A DNA stretch of 64,000 nt from Streptomyces sp. GQFP (GTDB lineage: Bacteria > Actinomycetota > Actinomycetes > Streptomycetales > Streptomycetaceae), in assembly GCF_021545335.1 (NCBI RefSeq), contig NZ_CP089312.1, positions 2,914,001-2,978,000 on the forward strand, in the 5' to 3' direction. Shown piece after piece: positions 1-8,309 of the stretch. Numbering within the stretch: position 1 is the first letter of the stretch; each line of letters begins with the position of its first letter. The position numbers and the translations under genes are program-made. The notes below the pieces were generated by a model. That model was not told the origin of the DNA. It did not search any database and saw nothing but the letters and a program-made list of their open reading frames with translations.

Positions 1-201
1 ACGGTCACCGGCGGAGTCCGGCCGGTAGTAGGCATCCGCGTCCCAACGCCCGTCCGGTACCTCGGTGATGGCGTCCGTACCGGCGAGCAGGTTCCGCCAG
101 TAGGCGTCGAGGTCGGCGGCGCCGGGCAGCAGCACCGACATGCCCACGATGGCCACGGGCGTCGACGTACCGTCCGCCGGCCGCGTTTGACGTTCCGTCA
201 T
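1..201 (-). CDS. PKS/PUFA-synthase-type protein, N-terminal ketosynthase fragment (runs off the window)
   Basis: The ATG at 199-201 opens a frame that stays open to base 1, giving 67 residues. After a short tail, the segment starting PVAIVGMSVLLPGAADL and continuing through a YWRNLLAGTDAI stretch is the canonical start of a modular beta-ketoacyl synthase domain. The start lies 5 bp after the TAA stop of the large PKS gene, so the two are almost certainly one transcript. By analogy with PUFA-synthase-like loci this would be the second KS-bearing subunit (PfaC/KS-CLF-like), but only the first part of the KS is visible, so its remaining domains are unknown. Confidence 0.85.
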   Translation of the reverse strand, partial: MTERQTRPADGTSTPVAIVGMSVLLPGAADLDAYWRNLLAGTDAITEVPDGRWDADAYYRPDSAGDR

Positions 202-206
202 GTCGG

Positions 207-3200
207 TTACCAGCCCGACGAGGTGTAGACGACGGCGCCCGCCGACTCCTCGCCCCAGGCCAGTTCACGGAGCAGCGCGGCCGTGCCCTCCTCGGGGTCG
301 ATGAGCCTGACCCCGCGCCGGGCGTACTCGCGCCCGAGTTCGGGGGTCACCATGCCGGTGTGGCCGCCGGTCGGCGCCCATGGCCCCCAGTGCACGGTCA
401 GGGCCCGCTGTCCGCTGCGGGCCGCCCAGGCGGCGCCGAGGCTCTGGAGGGCGTCGTTGGCGGCGGCGTAGTCGACCTGGCCCCGGTTGCCGAGGACGGC
501 GGAGATGCTGCCGAACAGGACGGCGAAGGAAGGGCTGTTGGGGAGTTGTTCCAGTGCGGCGAGCAGGGTTTCGGCGCCGTTGGTCTTCGTCCCGTACACG
601 CGCTGGAAGGACTCGGCGGTCTTCTCGGCGATGAGCCGGTCCTCGATCACCCCGGCCGCGTAGACGACCCCGTCGAGGCGGCCGTGTTCGGCGTGGATCT
701 CCTTGACGGCCTGGAGCGCCGCGTCCTGTTCGCGGAAGTCGACGGAGTGGTAGCGGGCCTGGCTGCCGAGGGCCTGGAGTTCTTCGAGGGTGGCGGTGAT
801 CTCCCGCTGGGCGAGCAGGAGTTCGGCCTCGCGGTTGATCTCGGCGGGCTTCAGTCCGCCCCGGGCAGCGAGCACCGCGCGCAGTTCGGCCTGCGTACCG
901 GCGGCTGCCGTGGCCGCGTCCTCCGGGCCCTCCGGCGCGGGGGTGCGGCCGAGCAGTTCGATCCGGCAGCGGGAGGCGGAGGCCAGCGCGGCGGCGAACT
1001 TCGCGGTGATGCCCCGCGCCCCGCCGACCAGCAGCACCACGCTGTCGCGGTCCAGTCCGACGGCGGCGGCCTCGGCGGCACCCTCCCCGGCGGGTCCGGC
1101 GCCGGTGGTGCCGAGGGCGCCCAGCGGGGTCTCGACCAGCTCAAGTCCGTGCCGTCCGGCGGCAGTTCGCAGGACGACCGGGGTCCGGTCGGAGGCGAGC
1201 AGCTCGGCGAGCAGGGCCTCGGCGACGGCACCCGCACCTGCCTCTCCCGCCCCGAGGTCGATGATCCGCGCGTCCGTCTCCGGGTACTCCCGGGCGACCG
1301 TCCGGAAGAGCCCGTGCAGCCCGGCAGACCTCAACTCGCCCTCGTGCGCAGCGCCTTCCCCGGCCACCCGCACCGCGAACAGCCAGCGCGGGCCCAGCCC
1401 CAGGGCCGCCTTGAACACCGGAAACGCCTCGGGCAGCACCGGCGGCCGTGAGGCGGCCAGCGGGTCGAGATACAGCACCCCGTCGACCGGCCCGTCCGCC
1501 TCGGTCAGCAGGTGCTCCGCGCCGAGGGCCACCGCGTCGGCGCCATGCCCGACGAGCCGCGCCACGACCTCCCGGGCCACCGCACCCCCGTCGTCGTCAC
1601 CGAGAACCACGAACCGCTTACCGCCGAGTACGGCGGAGAAATCGACCTCTCCGTCCTGCTGCTCCAGCAGCACAGGCCGCAACTGGAACCGCTTCGGCGC
1701 CTCACCGACGACCTCAGGCGACGCGTCGGCCACCGGCTCCTCGGCCTCCTGGGCTTCGGCTCCCGGCCCGGTGAGCCGCGCCGCCAGCCACCCGGTGACC
1801 GAGGCCGCCGTACGAGCCTTGGCAAGGTCCTCCAGTTCGGCATCGTCGAGCGCGGTGATGTCACCGCCGCCCCCGACCCCGAGCCGCTGCGCCAACTCGC
1901 CCGCGATCTCGGCCCGCTTGATCGAGTCGATACCGAGATCCGCCTCCAGATCGAGATCCGGCTCGATCATGTCCACGGGATATCCGGTGCGCTCACTGAT
2001 GATCTCCAGCACCACACCCAACACATCCGCCTCCGAGAACCCCACGGCGGCAGAAACAGGAGCGGCAGCAAGAATGGGCGCAGTCACGGCCGTTGTGGTG
2101 AGCCGCGCCGCGAGCCACGCCGTCACCGCAGCCGCCGTACGAGCCTTGGCGAGGTCCTCCAACTCGGCATCACCGAGCGAGGTAATGCCCGCACCCGCAC
2201 CCGCACCCCCAACCCCAACCCCGAGCCGCTGCGCCAACTCACCAGCAATCTCGGCCCGCTTGATCGAGTCGATACTGAGATCCGCCTCCAGATCGAGATC
2301 CGGCTCGATCATGTCCACCGGATACCCCGTGCGCTCACTGATGATCTCCAGCACCACACCCAACACATCCGCCTCCGAGAACCCCACGGCGGCGGGGGCC
2401 GGAACGGGAGCGGGTACGGCGTACAGCGCGGGCGGATACGTGGGCGCGGGTACCGGGACCGTTTGCACAGGCACGGGCTCCGGTGCCACCGCCGGGCCGG
2501 GTATCCACTGCCCGGGCGCCGCGCCGAAGTACGTGAGGAGTACGTCCCGTTGGGCGGCGACCATCTCGCGGCTGGTGCGGAGGAACTCGGAGATCAGCGC
2601 GTCCCTGCCGTCGGCCCCGGGGATCCCGCCCTGGTGATTCGCGGTCACTGTCGTCGTCTCCAGTACGCGTCGGGCCGGTGCGAGGGCACCGGGGAGGAGG
2701 TCGCCGGCGGCGGTGCGGACCAGGTGGCCGTCGACCGTCCAGCCGGGCCGCTTGGGCGCCTTGGTCCGGGTCGCGTCGACGGCGTCGCGCCCGTGGAACA
2801 GCCAGCCGGTGCGCACCGGCAGCCCCGCGACGGCCAGTTGGGCCAGCGCGTCCAGCCAGCCGCGCAGTCCGCTCTCGGGCCGCGGTTCGCAGGCGACCGT
2901 GCGGTGCGGGCGGTCGCCGAGGATCTGGCCGACCAGCCGGGTCAGTACGGAACCGGGTCCGGCCTCGACGAAGATCCGGGCGCCCGCCTCGTACATGGCC
3001 TCGATCTGGGCGACGAAACCGACGGGGGCGCCGATCTGGGCGGCGAGTTCGGCGCGTACCGCGTCGGCGTCGGTGCCGTACGGGGTGGCCGTGCGGTTGG
3101 ACCAGACCGTGAACTCGGGTGCGTGGACGGGCTGCCCCGCCAGTGCCGTCGCGAAGCGCTCCCCCGCCCCGGCGACCAGCGGGCTGTGGAAGGCACAGGC

Positions 3201-6200
3201 GACGGGGATGCGCTTTGCGCCGAGCCCGGCGGCACGCAGCAGCCGTACAGCTGCCTCGACCGCCTCCGTCGGGCCCGAAATCACCGTCTGCTTCGGCGAG
3301 TTGTGGTTGGCGACGACGACCGAGGCGGGCGCGTCGGCGGCGCGCAGGGCCGCCACGACCTCCTCGGCGCCCGCCGACACCGCCGCCATGGTGCCCGGGT
3401 CGTCGCCGTTGGCCTCGTCGGCGGCGGAGAGGATCGCGGTCGCTCGCTCCGCGCTCAGCGCGAGGAGGGCCTCCGGGTCGAGGGCGCCGGCCGCGCTGAG
3501 GGCGACGAGTTCGCCGTAGCTGTGTCCGGCGGCCATGTCCGGGCGTACGCCTGCCGTGGTGAGCAGGGCGTGTGCGGCGAGGCCCGCGATGCCCAGGGCA
3601 GGCTGGGCGACCCGGGTGTCGGTGAGGGCGGTGTGCTGGTGGTCGCGGGTGGTGTCGTCGAAGGCGGTGGGCGGGTAGAGGGCGTCGGCGTGGTCGCGGC
3701 CGAGCTCCAGGTAGTACTGGAGTTCCGGCAGGGCGACGAACACGTCGGCGAGCATCCCGGTCCGCTGGCTGCCCTGTCCGGGGAAGAGGAAGGCGACCTG
3801 GCCGGAGGCCTCCGCCGGGGCCTGGGCGGCGAGATGGATGCCCGCGCGCGGGTCGTGCTCCCCTGCCAGTGCCCGCCGCAGCTGCCCGACGAGCCCCTCC
3901 GTGTCCGTCGCCACGACCGCCACCTGTACGGGGTCGTGCCGGGCGTCGGAGCGGCGGGAGGCGGCGAGTGCGAGGTCCCGGAGCCGCCAGGCGGACTGCT
4001 CGTCCTCCGCCGCCTTCAGTACGTCCTCGATGGCGCGCCGGGCTCCCGCCGGGTCGGCCGCCCGGAACATGAACAGCTCGGCCGGCCAGGCGTCGAGCGC
4101 GTGCACGGGCGGGGCGGAGTCCGCGTACGCCTCAAGCACCACATGGAAGTTGGTGCCGCCGAAGCCGAACGCGCTGAGCCCCGCGACCCGTTCCGCCGCC
4201 GGAGCCGCCCAGGGCCGCGCCTGGTCGTGGAAGGCGAACGGGCTGCTGCCCTCCTCCCAGGCGGAGTTGGGCTTGCTGACGTGCAGGGTGGGCGGCTTGA
4301 CCCCGGTGTGCAGGGCAAGGACGGTCTTGATGAGCCCGGCGAGACCGGCGGCGCACTTGGTGTGCCCGATCTGCGACTTCACCGAACCGAGGGCGACTGC
4401 GCCCGACTTGGCGCCCGCCTCGCTGAACACCTCACTCAGGATGGTGAGTTCGGTACGGTCACCGACCACGGTCCCGGTGCCGTGCGCCTCGACGAGCCCG
4501 ACCTCGGCGGGCGAGACACCCGCGTTGCGGTACGCCCGCTGCAGCGCGGCCCGCTGCCCTTCGGGCCGGGGAGCCGTCAGCCCGAGCGAACGCCCGTCGC
4601 TGGAACTGCCGACGCCCTTGATGACGCCGTAGATCCGGTCGCCGTCGCGCTCGGCGTCGGCCAGCCGCTTGAGGACGACACACGCGACGCCCTCCCCCAG
4701 CGCGATCCCGTCCGCCGAGCTGTCGAAGGCGCGCGAACGCCCGGTCGGGGACAGTGCGTGCACGGAGGAGAAGAGCACGTAGTCGTTGATGCCGTTGTGC
4801 AGATCGGCGCCGCCGCACAGCACGACATCGCTGGTCCCGCCCACCAGCTCCTTGCAGGCCACGTCGACGGCGGCCAGGGACGAGGCACAGGCCGCGTCGA
4901 CCGTGTAGTTGGCGCCGCCGAGGTCGAGCCGGTTGGCGATCCGCCCGGAGATGACGTTGGCGAGCATGCCCGGGAAGGAGTCCTCGGTCAGCTTCGGCAG
5001 CTGGTCCACGAGTCCGTCCGGCACCTTGCCGTAGTACGACGGCAGTACGGCTCTCAGCGTGCCCGCGTTGGACAGGTCGCTGCCCGCCTCCGCGCCGAAG
5101 ACGACCGAGGTGCGCGAGCGGTCGAACTCCCGCCCCCGCTCGCCGTATCCGGCGTGGGCGAGGGCCCGCCGGGCGGCTTCGAGGGCCAGCAGCTGGACGG
5201 GCTCGATGCTGCCGAGCGAGGTGGGCGGAATGCCGTACGACAGCGGGTCGAAGGGGATGCGGGGCAGGAAACCGCCCCACTTGGACGGCGTCACGCCACC
5301 GTCCCCGTCCGTCGCCGAGTAGTGCACGGCGGGGTCCCAGCGGTCGACCGGTACCTCGCCCACCGCGTCATGGCCGCCGAGGACGTTCGCCCAGAAGGCG
5401 GCGAGGTCGGGGGCGTCCGGGAACATGCAGGCCATGCCGACGACAGCGACATCGAGGGGCGCGGGGGCCTCGGCCTCTTCAGGAGGACGCACCCCGAGCC
5501 GCTCCCGCAGCTCCGCCGCCTGTCCGGTGAGGAAGTCGGCGGCGCCGTCCGCCACGGAGTGGTGCAGCGCGTCGACGGTCGTGGTCGCCGAACGCAGTAC
5601 GGCCACCTCCCCGGCCATGAACATGCCCTCGGCGAGCTGCCGTTGCTCGTCCACGGCCGCCAACTCGCCCTCGGCGTCCCGCTCGATGCCCTTGCTCGCG
5701 ATCCGGAGCCGCCCGACGTTGAGCCGTTCCAGCTGCTCCCAGATCTGTCGCTCGGGCACCCCGTTCGCCCTCAACTCCGCCTCGAACTCGCGGTAGTTGT
5801 CGCTGAACGGGCTGGGCACGCAGCGGGTGGCGTGACCGGGCGCCGTCTCAAGGAGCGCGGTGGCGGTCGCCTCGACGACCTGCTGCTGGAAGAGCGGCTG
5901 AACCGCTCCGCAGGACACGGCCTCCTCGGTGAACAGGTAGGCGGTGCCCATCAGCACGCCGACGGCCGCACCGCGCGCGGTCAGCGGGGCGGCGAGTGCG
6001 GCGACCATCGCGGCGGACCGCTCGTCATGGACGCCACCCGCGAAGAACACCTCGACCTGCTCGGCGGCATCCTCCCCGGCTGCCGCCGACCAGTCCTCGA
6101 TGACGGCGAGTTGGGCCTCCCAGAGCGGAAAGCTGCCGCGCGGTCCGACATGCCCGCCGCACTCGGACCCCTCGAACACGAACCGGCGGGCCCCGGCCTC

Positions 6201-7499
6201 CAGGAACTGCTTCAGCAGCCCCGGCGACGGCACATGCAGGAAGGTGGCGATCCCGGCCCGCTCCAGCGCCTCGGCCTGGGCGGGCCGGCCGCCCGCGATG
6301 ATCGCGTGCGTGGGCCGCAGCTCCCGTACGGCTTCGAGCTGGGCGTTGCGCATCTCCTCGGGCGCGAACCCGAGGACGCCGACACCCCAGGGCAGGCCGT
6401 CGGCGACGGCTTCCCGGGTCTCGGCCAGCATGGTCCGGGTCTGCTCGCCGCTGGCGAGGGCCAGCGCGACGAACGGCAGCGCGCCGCCCCCGGCGACGGC
6501 CGCGGCGAAGCGTGCCTGGTCGCTGACGCGGGTCATCGGCCCCTGGGCGACGGGGAGTTGAGTGCCGAGCGCCCGGCTCATCGGGGAACCGGTGCGCAGC
6601 GCACGTACGGGCTCGTCACCTCGTACGACGTCGTGGACGGCGTCGGTGAGGGCGCGGACCGTGCGGGCGGTGTCGGTCCAGCGGTCGGCGAAGCGGGCGG
6701 CGAGGAAGCCGTCCTGGCCGACCGGGAGGAGCTGGGTGCGCGGGTCCTGGGCGCCGAGCAGCGCCGCGACCGCCGCCGGATCGCCTGCCGGGAGGGGCGG
6801 GGCGTCGGGGCCGCGCCGGTGCAGTACGCGGTGACCAGCCACGACGACGGTCTCGGAGCCGTCCATCGAGCGCAGCGCGGCGGCCGTGGCCTCCGGCAGC
6901 GAGGACTCGGCGAGGAGGGCGAGTTGGCTGTCGAGCACGACGCCCGCCGCTCCCCCGGCCACGGCGGCGGCCGCCGTACGGGGGCCGATGCCGCCGCGGG
7001 CCCAGACGGGGAGGTCGATGCCGGGTTCGGCGAGGAGGCGTTGCAGCAGGACGAAGGTGCTCAGCTCGCCGATCCGGCCGCCGCCGTCGCTGCCCCGGGC
7101 GATCAGCCCGTGCGCGCCCGCGCGGACGGCCGCGAGGGCCTCCGCCAGGTCGGTGACCTCCACAAGGACACGGTGGTGGGCGGCGATCGCATCGGCGATC
7201 CACGGCCCGTCCGGGACATCGGGGGCGAGGATCACGGTCTCGGGGCCGCCGTCGCCCGCGAGTTCGGCCGGCGCGAGTCGGCAGTGGGGGCCGATCCGTA
7301 CGCCGTACCGGAATCCGGAGCCGGGGGCCGCGAGGCGGCGTATTCGTGCCAGGGCGTCTCTGGCTCTGCGGTCACCGAGGCCCAGGTCGAGTACTCCCAA
7401 CCCGCCGGCCCGGCTGACGGCGGCGGCGAGCCGGGCGTCCGGCTCACCGAAGGGGGTCACTCCGATGATCAGTTCAGAGGCGCGCACGGGAGACGTCAT
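207..7499 (-). CDS. PUFA-synthase-like type I PKS: NMO-NMO-KS-AT-ACP-ACP-KR
   Basis: About 2,430 residues. Start chosen at the ATG at 7499, preceded by GGAG 5 nt away; an in-frame ATG at 7529 lacks a site. Visible domains: a degenerate nitronate-monooxygenase/PfaD-like TIM barrel (about 1-230, GSDGGGRIG where the flavin loop should be); a second, more canonical one (about 300-640, EGSECGGHVG); a KS (about 680-1110, Cys in AACASS near 870, HGTGT near 1002, GHTKCAAG near 1048); an acyltransferase (GHSYGE near 1324); two ACPs (DSIK serines near 1742 and 1856); and a ketoreductase (GGARGIT near 2153, YAAAN near 2345). The KS-AT-ACPn-KR order is that of PfaA-like PUFA and glycolipid synthases, and it recalls the S. 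coelicolor SCO0126/0127 type (from memory). The product is unknown. The fused flavin domains could supply an in-line enoyl reductase. Confidence 0.9.
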   Translation of the reverse strand: MTSPVRASELIIGVTPFGEPDARLAAAVSRAGGLGVLDLGLGDRRARDALARIRRLAAPGSGFRYGVRIGPHCRLAPAELAGDGGPETVILAPDVPDGPWIADAIAAHHRVLVEVTDLAEALAAVRAGAHGLIARGSDGGGRIGELSTFVLLQRLLAEPGIDLPVWARGGIGPRTAAAAVAGGAAGVVLDSQLALLAESSLPEATAAALRSMDGSETVVVAGHRVLHRRGPDAPPLPAGDPAAVAALLGAQDPRTQLLPVGQDGFLAARFADRWTDTARTVRALTDAVHDVVRGDEPVRALRTGSPMSRALGTQLPVAQGPMTRVSDQARFAAAVAGGGALPFVALALASGEQTRTMLAETREAVADGLPWGVGVLGFAPEEMRNAQLEAVRELRPTHAIIAGGRPAQAEALERAGIATFLHVPSPGLLKQFLEAGARRFVFEGSECGGHVGPRGSFPLWEAQLAVIEDWSAAAGEDAAEQVEVFFAGGVHDERSAAMVAALAAPLTARGAAVGVLMGTAYLFTEEAVSCGAVQPLFQQQVVEATATALLETAPGHATRCVPSPFSDNYREFEAELRANGVPERQIWEQLERLNVGRLRIASKGIERDAEGELAAVDEQRQLAEGMFMAGEVAVLRSATTTVDALHHSVADGAADFLTGQAAELRERLGVRPPEEAEAPAPLDVAVVGMACMFPDAPDLAAFWANVLGGHDAVGEVPVDRWDPAVHYSATDGDGGVTPSKWGGFLPRIPFDPLSYGIPPTSLGSIEPVQLLALEAARRALAHAGYGERGREFDRSRTSVVFGAEAGSDLSNAGTLRAVLPSYYGKVPDGLVDQLPKLTEDSFPGMLANVISGRIANRLDLGGANYTVDAACASSLAAVDVACKELVGGTSDVVLCGGADLHNGINDYVLFSSVHALSPTGRSRAFDSSADGIALGEGVACVVLKRLADAERDGDRIYGVIKGVGSSSDGRSLGLTAPRPEGQRAALQRAYRNAGVSPAEVGLVEAHGTGTVVGDRTELTILSEVFSEAGAKSGAVALGSVKSQIGHTKCAAGLAGLIKTVLALHTGVKPPTLHVSKPNSAWEEGSSPFAFHDQARPWAAPAAERVAGLSAFGFGGTNFHVVLEAYADSAPPVHALDAWPAELFMFRAADPAGARRAIEDVLKAAEDEQSAWRLRDLALAASRRSDARHDPVQVAVVATDTEGLVGQLRRALAGEHDPRAGIHLAAQAPAEASGQVAFLFPGQGSQRTGMLADVFVALPELQYYLELGRDHADALYPPTAFDDTTRDHQHTALTDTRVAQPALGIAGLAAHALLTTAGVRPDMAAGHSYGELVALSAAGALDPEALLALSAERATAILSAADEANGDDPGTMAAVSAGAEEVVAALRAADAPASVVVANHNSPKQTVISGPTEAVEAAVRLLRAAGLGAKRIPVACAFHSPLVAGAGERFATALAGQPVHAPEFTVWSNRTATPYGTDADAVRAELAAQIGAPVGFVAQIEAMYEAGARIFVEAGPGSVLTRLVGQILGDRPHRTVACEPRPESGLRGWLDALAQLAVAGLPVRTGWLFHGRDAVDATRTKAPKRPGWTVDGHLVRTAAGDLLPGALAPARRVLETTTVTANHQGGIPGADGRDALISEFLRTSREMVAAQRDVLLTYFGAAPGQWIPGPAVAPEPVPVQTVPVPAPTYPPALYAVPAPVPAPAAVGFSEADVLGVVLEIISERTGYPVDMIEPDLDLEADLSIDSIKRAEIAGELAQRLGVGVGGAGAGAGITSLGDAELEDLAKARTAAAVTAWLAARLTTTAVTAPILAAAPVSAAVGFSEADVLGVVLEIISERTGYPVDMIEPDLDLEADLGIDSIKRAEIAGELAQRLGVGGGGDITALDDAELEDLAKARTAASVTGWLAARLTGPGAEAQEAEEPVADASPEVVGEAPKRFQLRPVLLEQQDGEVDFSAVLGGKRFVVLGDDDGGAVAREVVARLVGHGADAVALGAEHLLTEADGPVDGVLYLDPLAASRPPVLPEAFPVFKAALGLGPRWLFAVRVAGEGAAHEGELRSAGLHGLFRTVAREYPETDARIIDLGAGEAGAGAVAEALLAELLASDRTPVVLRTAAGRHGLELVETPLGALGTTGAGPAGEGAAEAAAVGLDRDSVVLLVGGARGITAKFAAALASASRCRIELLGRTPAPEGPEDAATAAAGTQAELRAVLAARGGLKPAEINREAELLLAQREITATLEELQALGSQARYHSVDFREQDAALQAVKEIHAEHGRLDGVVYAAGVIEDRLIAEKTAESFQRVYGTKTNGAETLLAALEQLPNSPSFAVLFGSISAVLGNRGQVDYAAANDALQSLGAAWAARSGQRALTVHWGPWAPTGGHTGMVTPELGREYARRGVRLIDPEEGTAALLRELAWGEESAGAVVYTSSGW
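1772..2393 (-). repeat. tandem ACP-coding duplication inside the PKS gene
   Basis: Two copies of a linker-plus-ACP coding unit, about 1772-2051 and 2098-2393, are nearly identical over long stretches. The segment from the DSIK codons to the end of each unit differs at only a few positions over roughly 120 bp. The upstream copy in protein order reads LSIDSIK and the downstream one LGIDSIK. Such near identity points to a recent duplication or ongoing gene conversion. Confidence 0.9.
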
Positions 7500-7891
7500 G
7501 ATTCTCCGAAATATTCGGTGAAACTGCACAGTGGGGGTTTTGTGTGACGCGGAAGCACTTCACCTCAGGGGGAAACAACGGGAAGTTAGCGCCGACATTA
7601 CTCACGAGTCAACATGGCGTGGAACGATCCGCATGCGGCCGATTCCATTCGGCCAGCATCAATCGGCCACCCCAAGTCCCGAAAAACCATCCAATTCCAA
7701 TCGGTTACGACGTCACCGCAGACCCGACGTCACACCTCTTGACGTCAGGGTGCTGTCAGATACACGGTTGAATTCACTTCTGCCTCACGCCTCGGAAACA
7801 CGATCGGCGGGCGAAGTAAACCTTGTAAATTCTTCATGTACTTATCCGGCATTCCACCCCTCCTTCTCGGACAAGAAGCAGGACACGCCAG

Positions 7892-7936
7892 AACGAGCCG
7901 ACCTCCCCGGCGGAAACCCGGGGAGGTCGGCTCGTT
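7892..7936 (-). terminator. 17-bp perfect stem terminator for the MFS remnant
   Basis: Arms at 7892-7908 and 7920-7936 are perfectly complementary over 17 bp with an 11-nt loop. The hairpin lies 18 bp past the TGA of the MFS C-terminal remnant, so it is probably that gene's original terminator. It could now also insulate the PKS promoter region. Confidence 0.75.
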
Positions 7937-7954
7937 ACGAGGGTCGAGCGGTCG

Positions 7955-8080
7955 TCAGGCCTTGGCCTCCGACACCTCGGGAGTGACGGCCTCCGACACC
8001 GGGGCGGCGGCCTCCACCGGGCGGACCGGAATGAGGAAGGCGACGACCGCCGCCGCGAGGCCGACACCGCAGCCGATCAC
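7955..8080 (-). pseudogene. C-terminal remnant of an MFS transporter
   Basis: Reading on the minus strand to the TGA at 7955-7957 gives 41 residues that begin with a hydrophobic glycine/alanine/valine segment ending AFLIPVRP, followed by a polar tail ending SEAKA. That is how 14-TM drug:H+ antiporter family MFS proteins typically end: last membrane helix, Arg-Pro, short Ala/Glu tail. Everything upstream of the last helix is missing, and the frame runs straight into the MarR remnant on the other strand. It has no start codon context and is not expected to make a product. Confidence 0.65.
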
Positions 8081-8179
8081 TGGACGGCCGAGGAGGTCGC
8101 GGACTTCGCGGCCCAGCTGAGCCGGCTCAACCGTGATGTGGAGCGGCTGGACGGGCGGCCGTGGCCGCGCGACCAGTAG
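8081..8179 (+). pseudogene. C-terminal remnant of a MarR-family regulator
   Basis: On the plus strand, 32 codons from about 8081 to the TAG at 8177-8179 read as WTAEEVADFAAQLSRLNRDV followed by ERLDGRPWPRDQ. This resembles the last amphipathic dimerisation helix of MarR-type regulators. No winged-helix region precedes it; the reading meets the MFS remnant instead. MarR regulators are often divergent from the MFS pump they control, so loss of the central part of such a pair explains both fragments. Confidence 0.55.
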
Positions 8180-8195
8180 GCGCCGGCCGCAAGGA

Positions 8196-8225
8196 GTGAA
8201 CGGCGTTCACGATTGAAACGTGAAC
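8196..8225. promoter_or_regulatory. GTGAAC palindrome and extra half-site upstream of the KAS-II-like gene
   Basis: GTGAAC-GGC-GTTCAC (8196-8210) is a perfect 6-bp-arm palindrome, and a third GTGAAC half-site follows at 8220-8225. The group sits 85-114 bp before the ATG of the ketosynthase gene. This is the layout of a transcription-factor operator; the cognate protein is not evident. Confidence 0.35.
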
Positions 8226-8309
8226 TATTCCGGTATGAAGCACCCCTGGCATGGGCAGAGTTGAGGTGCGCCGACCGTCCCGCGCCGCACTCCGGGAGGC
8301 AGCCTCATC

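Larger units (their letters stand above)
7500..8309. other. 810-bp non-coding boundary region with gene remnants
   Basis: No intact gene is evident between the PKS start and the KAS-II-like gene. The first 390 bp are markedly less GC-rich than the flanks (A/T-containing runs around 7500-7860) and show no credible coding pattern; they probably hold the PKS promoter. The remainder contains a strong hairpin, two truncated 3' gene ends, and a GTGAAC palindrome in front of the next gene. It looks like the edge of an inserted or rearranged segment. Confidence 0.6.

Noticed and set aside
1512..7547. Very long open frame on the plus strand opposite the PKS
   Set aside because: It is the antisense shadow of the PKS: high GC removes stops on the other strand. 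Its translation is Arg/Gly/Pro-rich without domain motifs, while the minus strand has complete KS, AT, ACP and KR motifs.
7531..7986. Plus-strand open frame of about 150 codons in the boundary region
   Set aside because: Low-quality composition, no ribosome site, and it runs across the terminator hairpin and the MFS remnant in the wrong strand.
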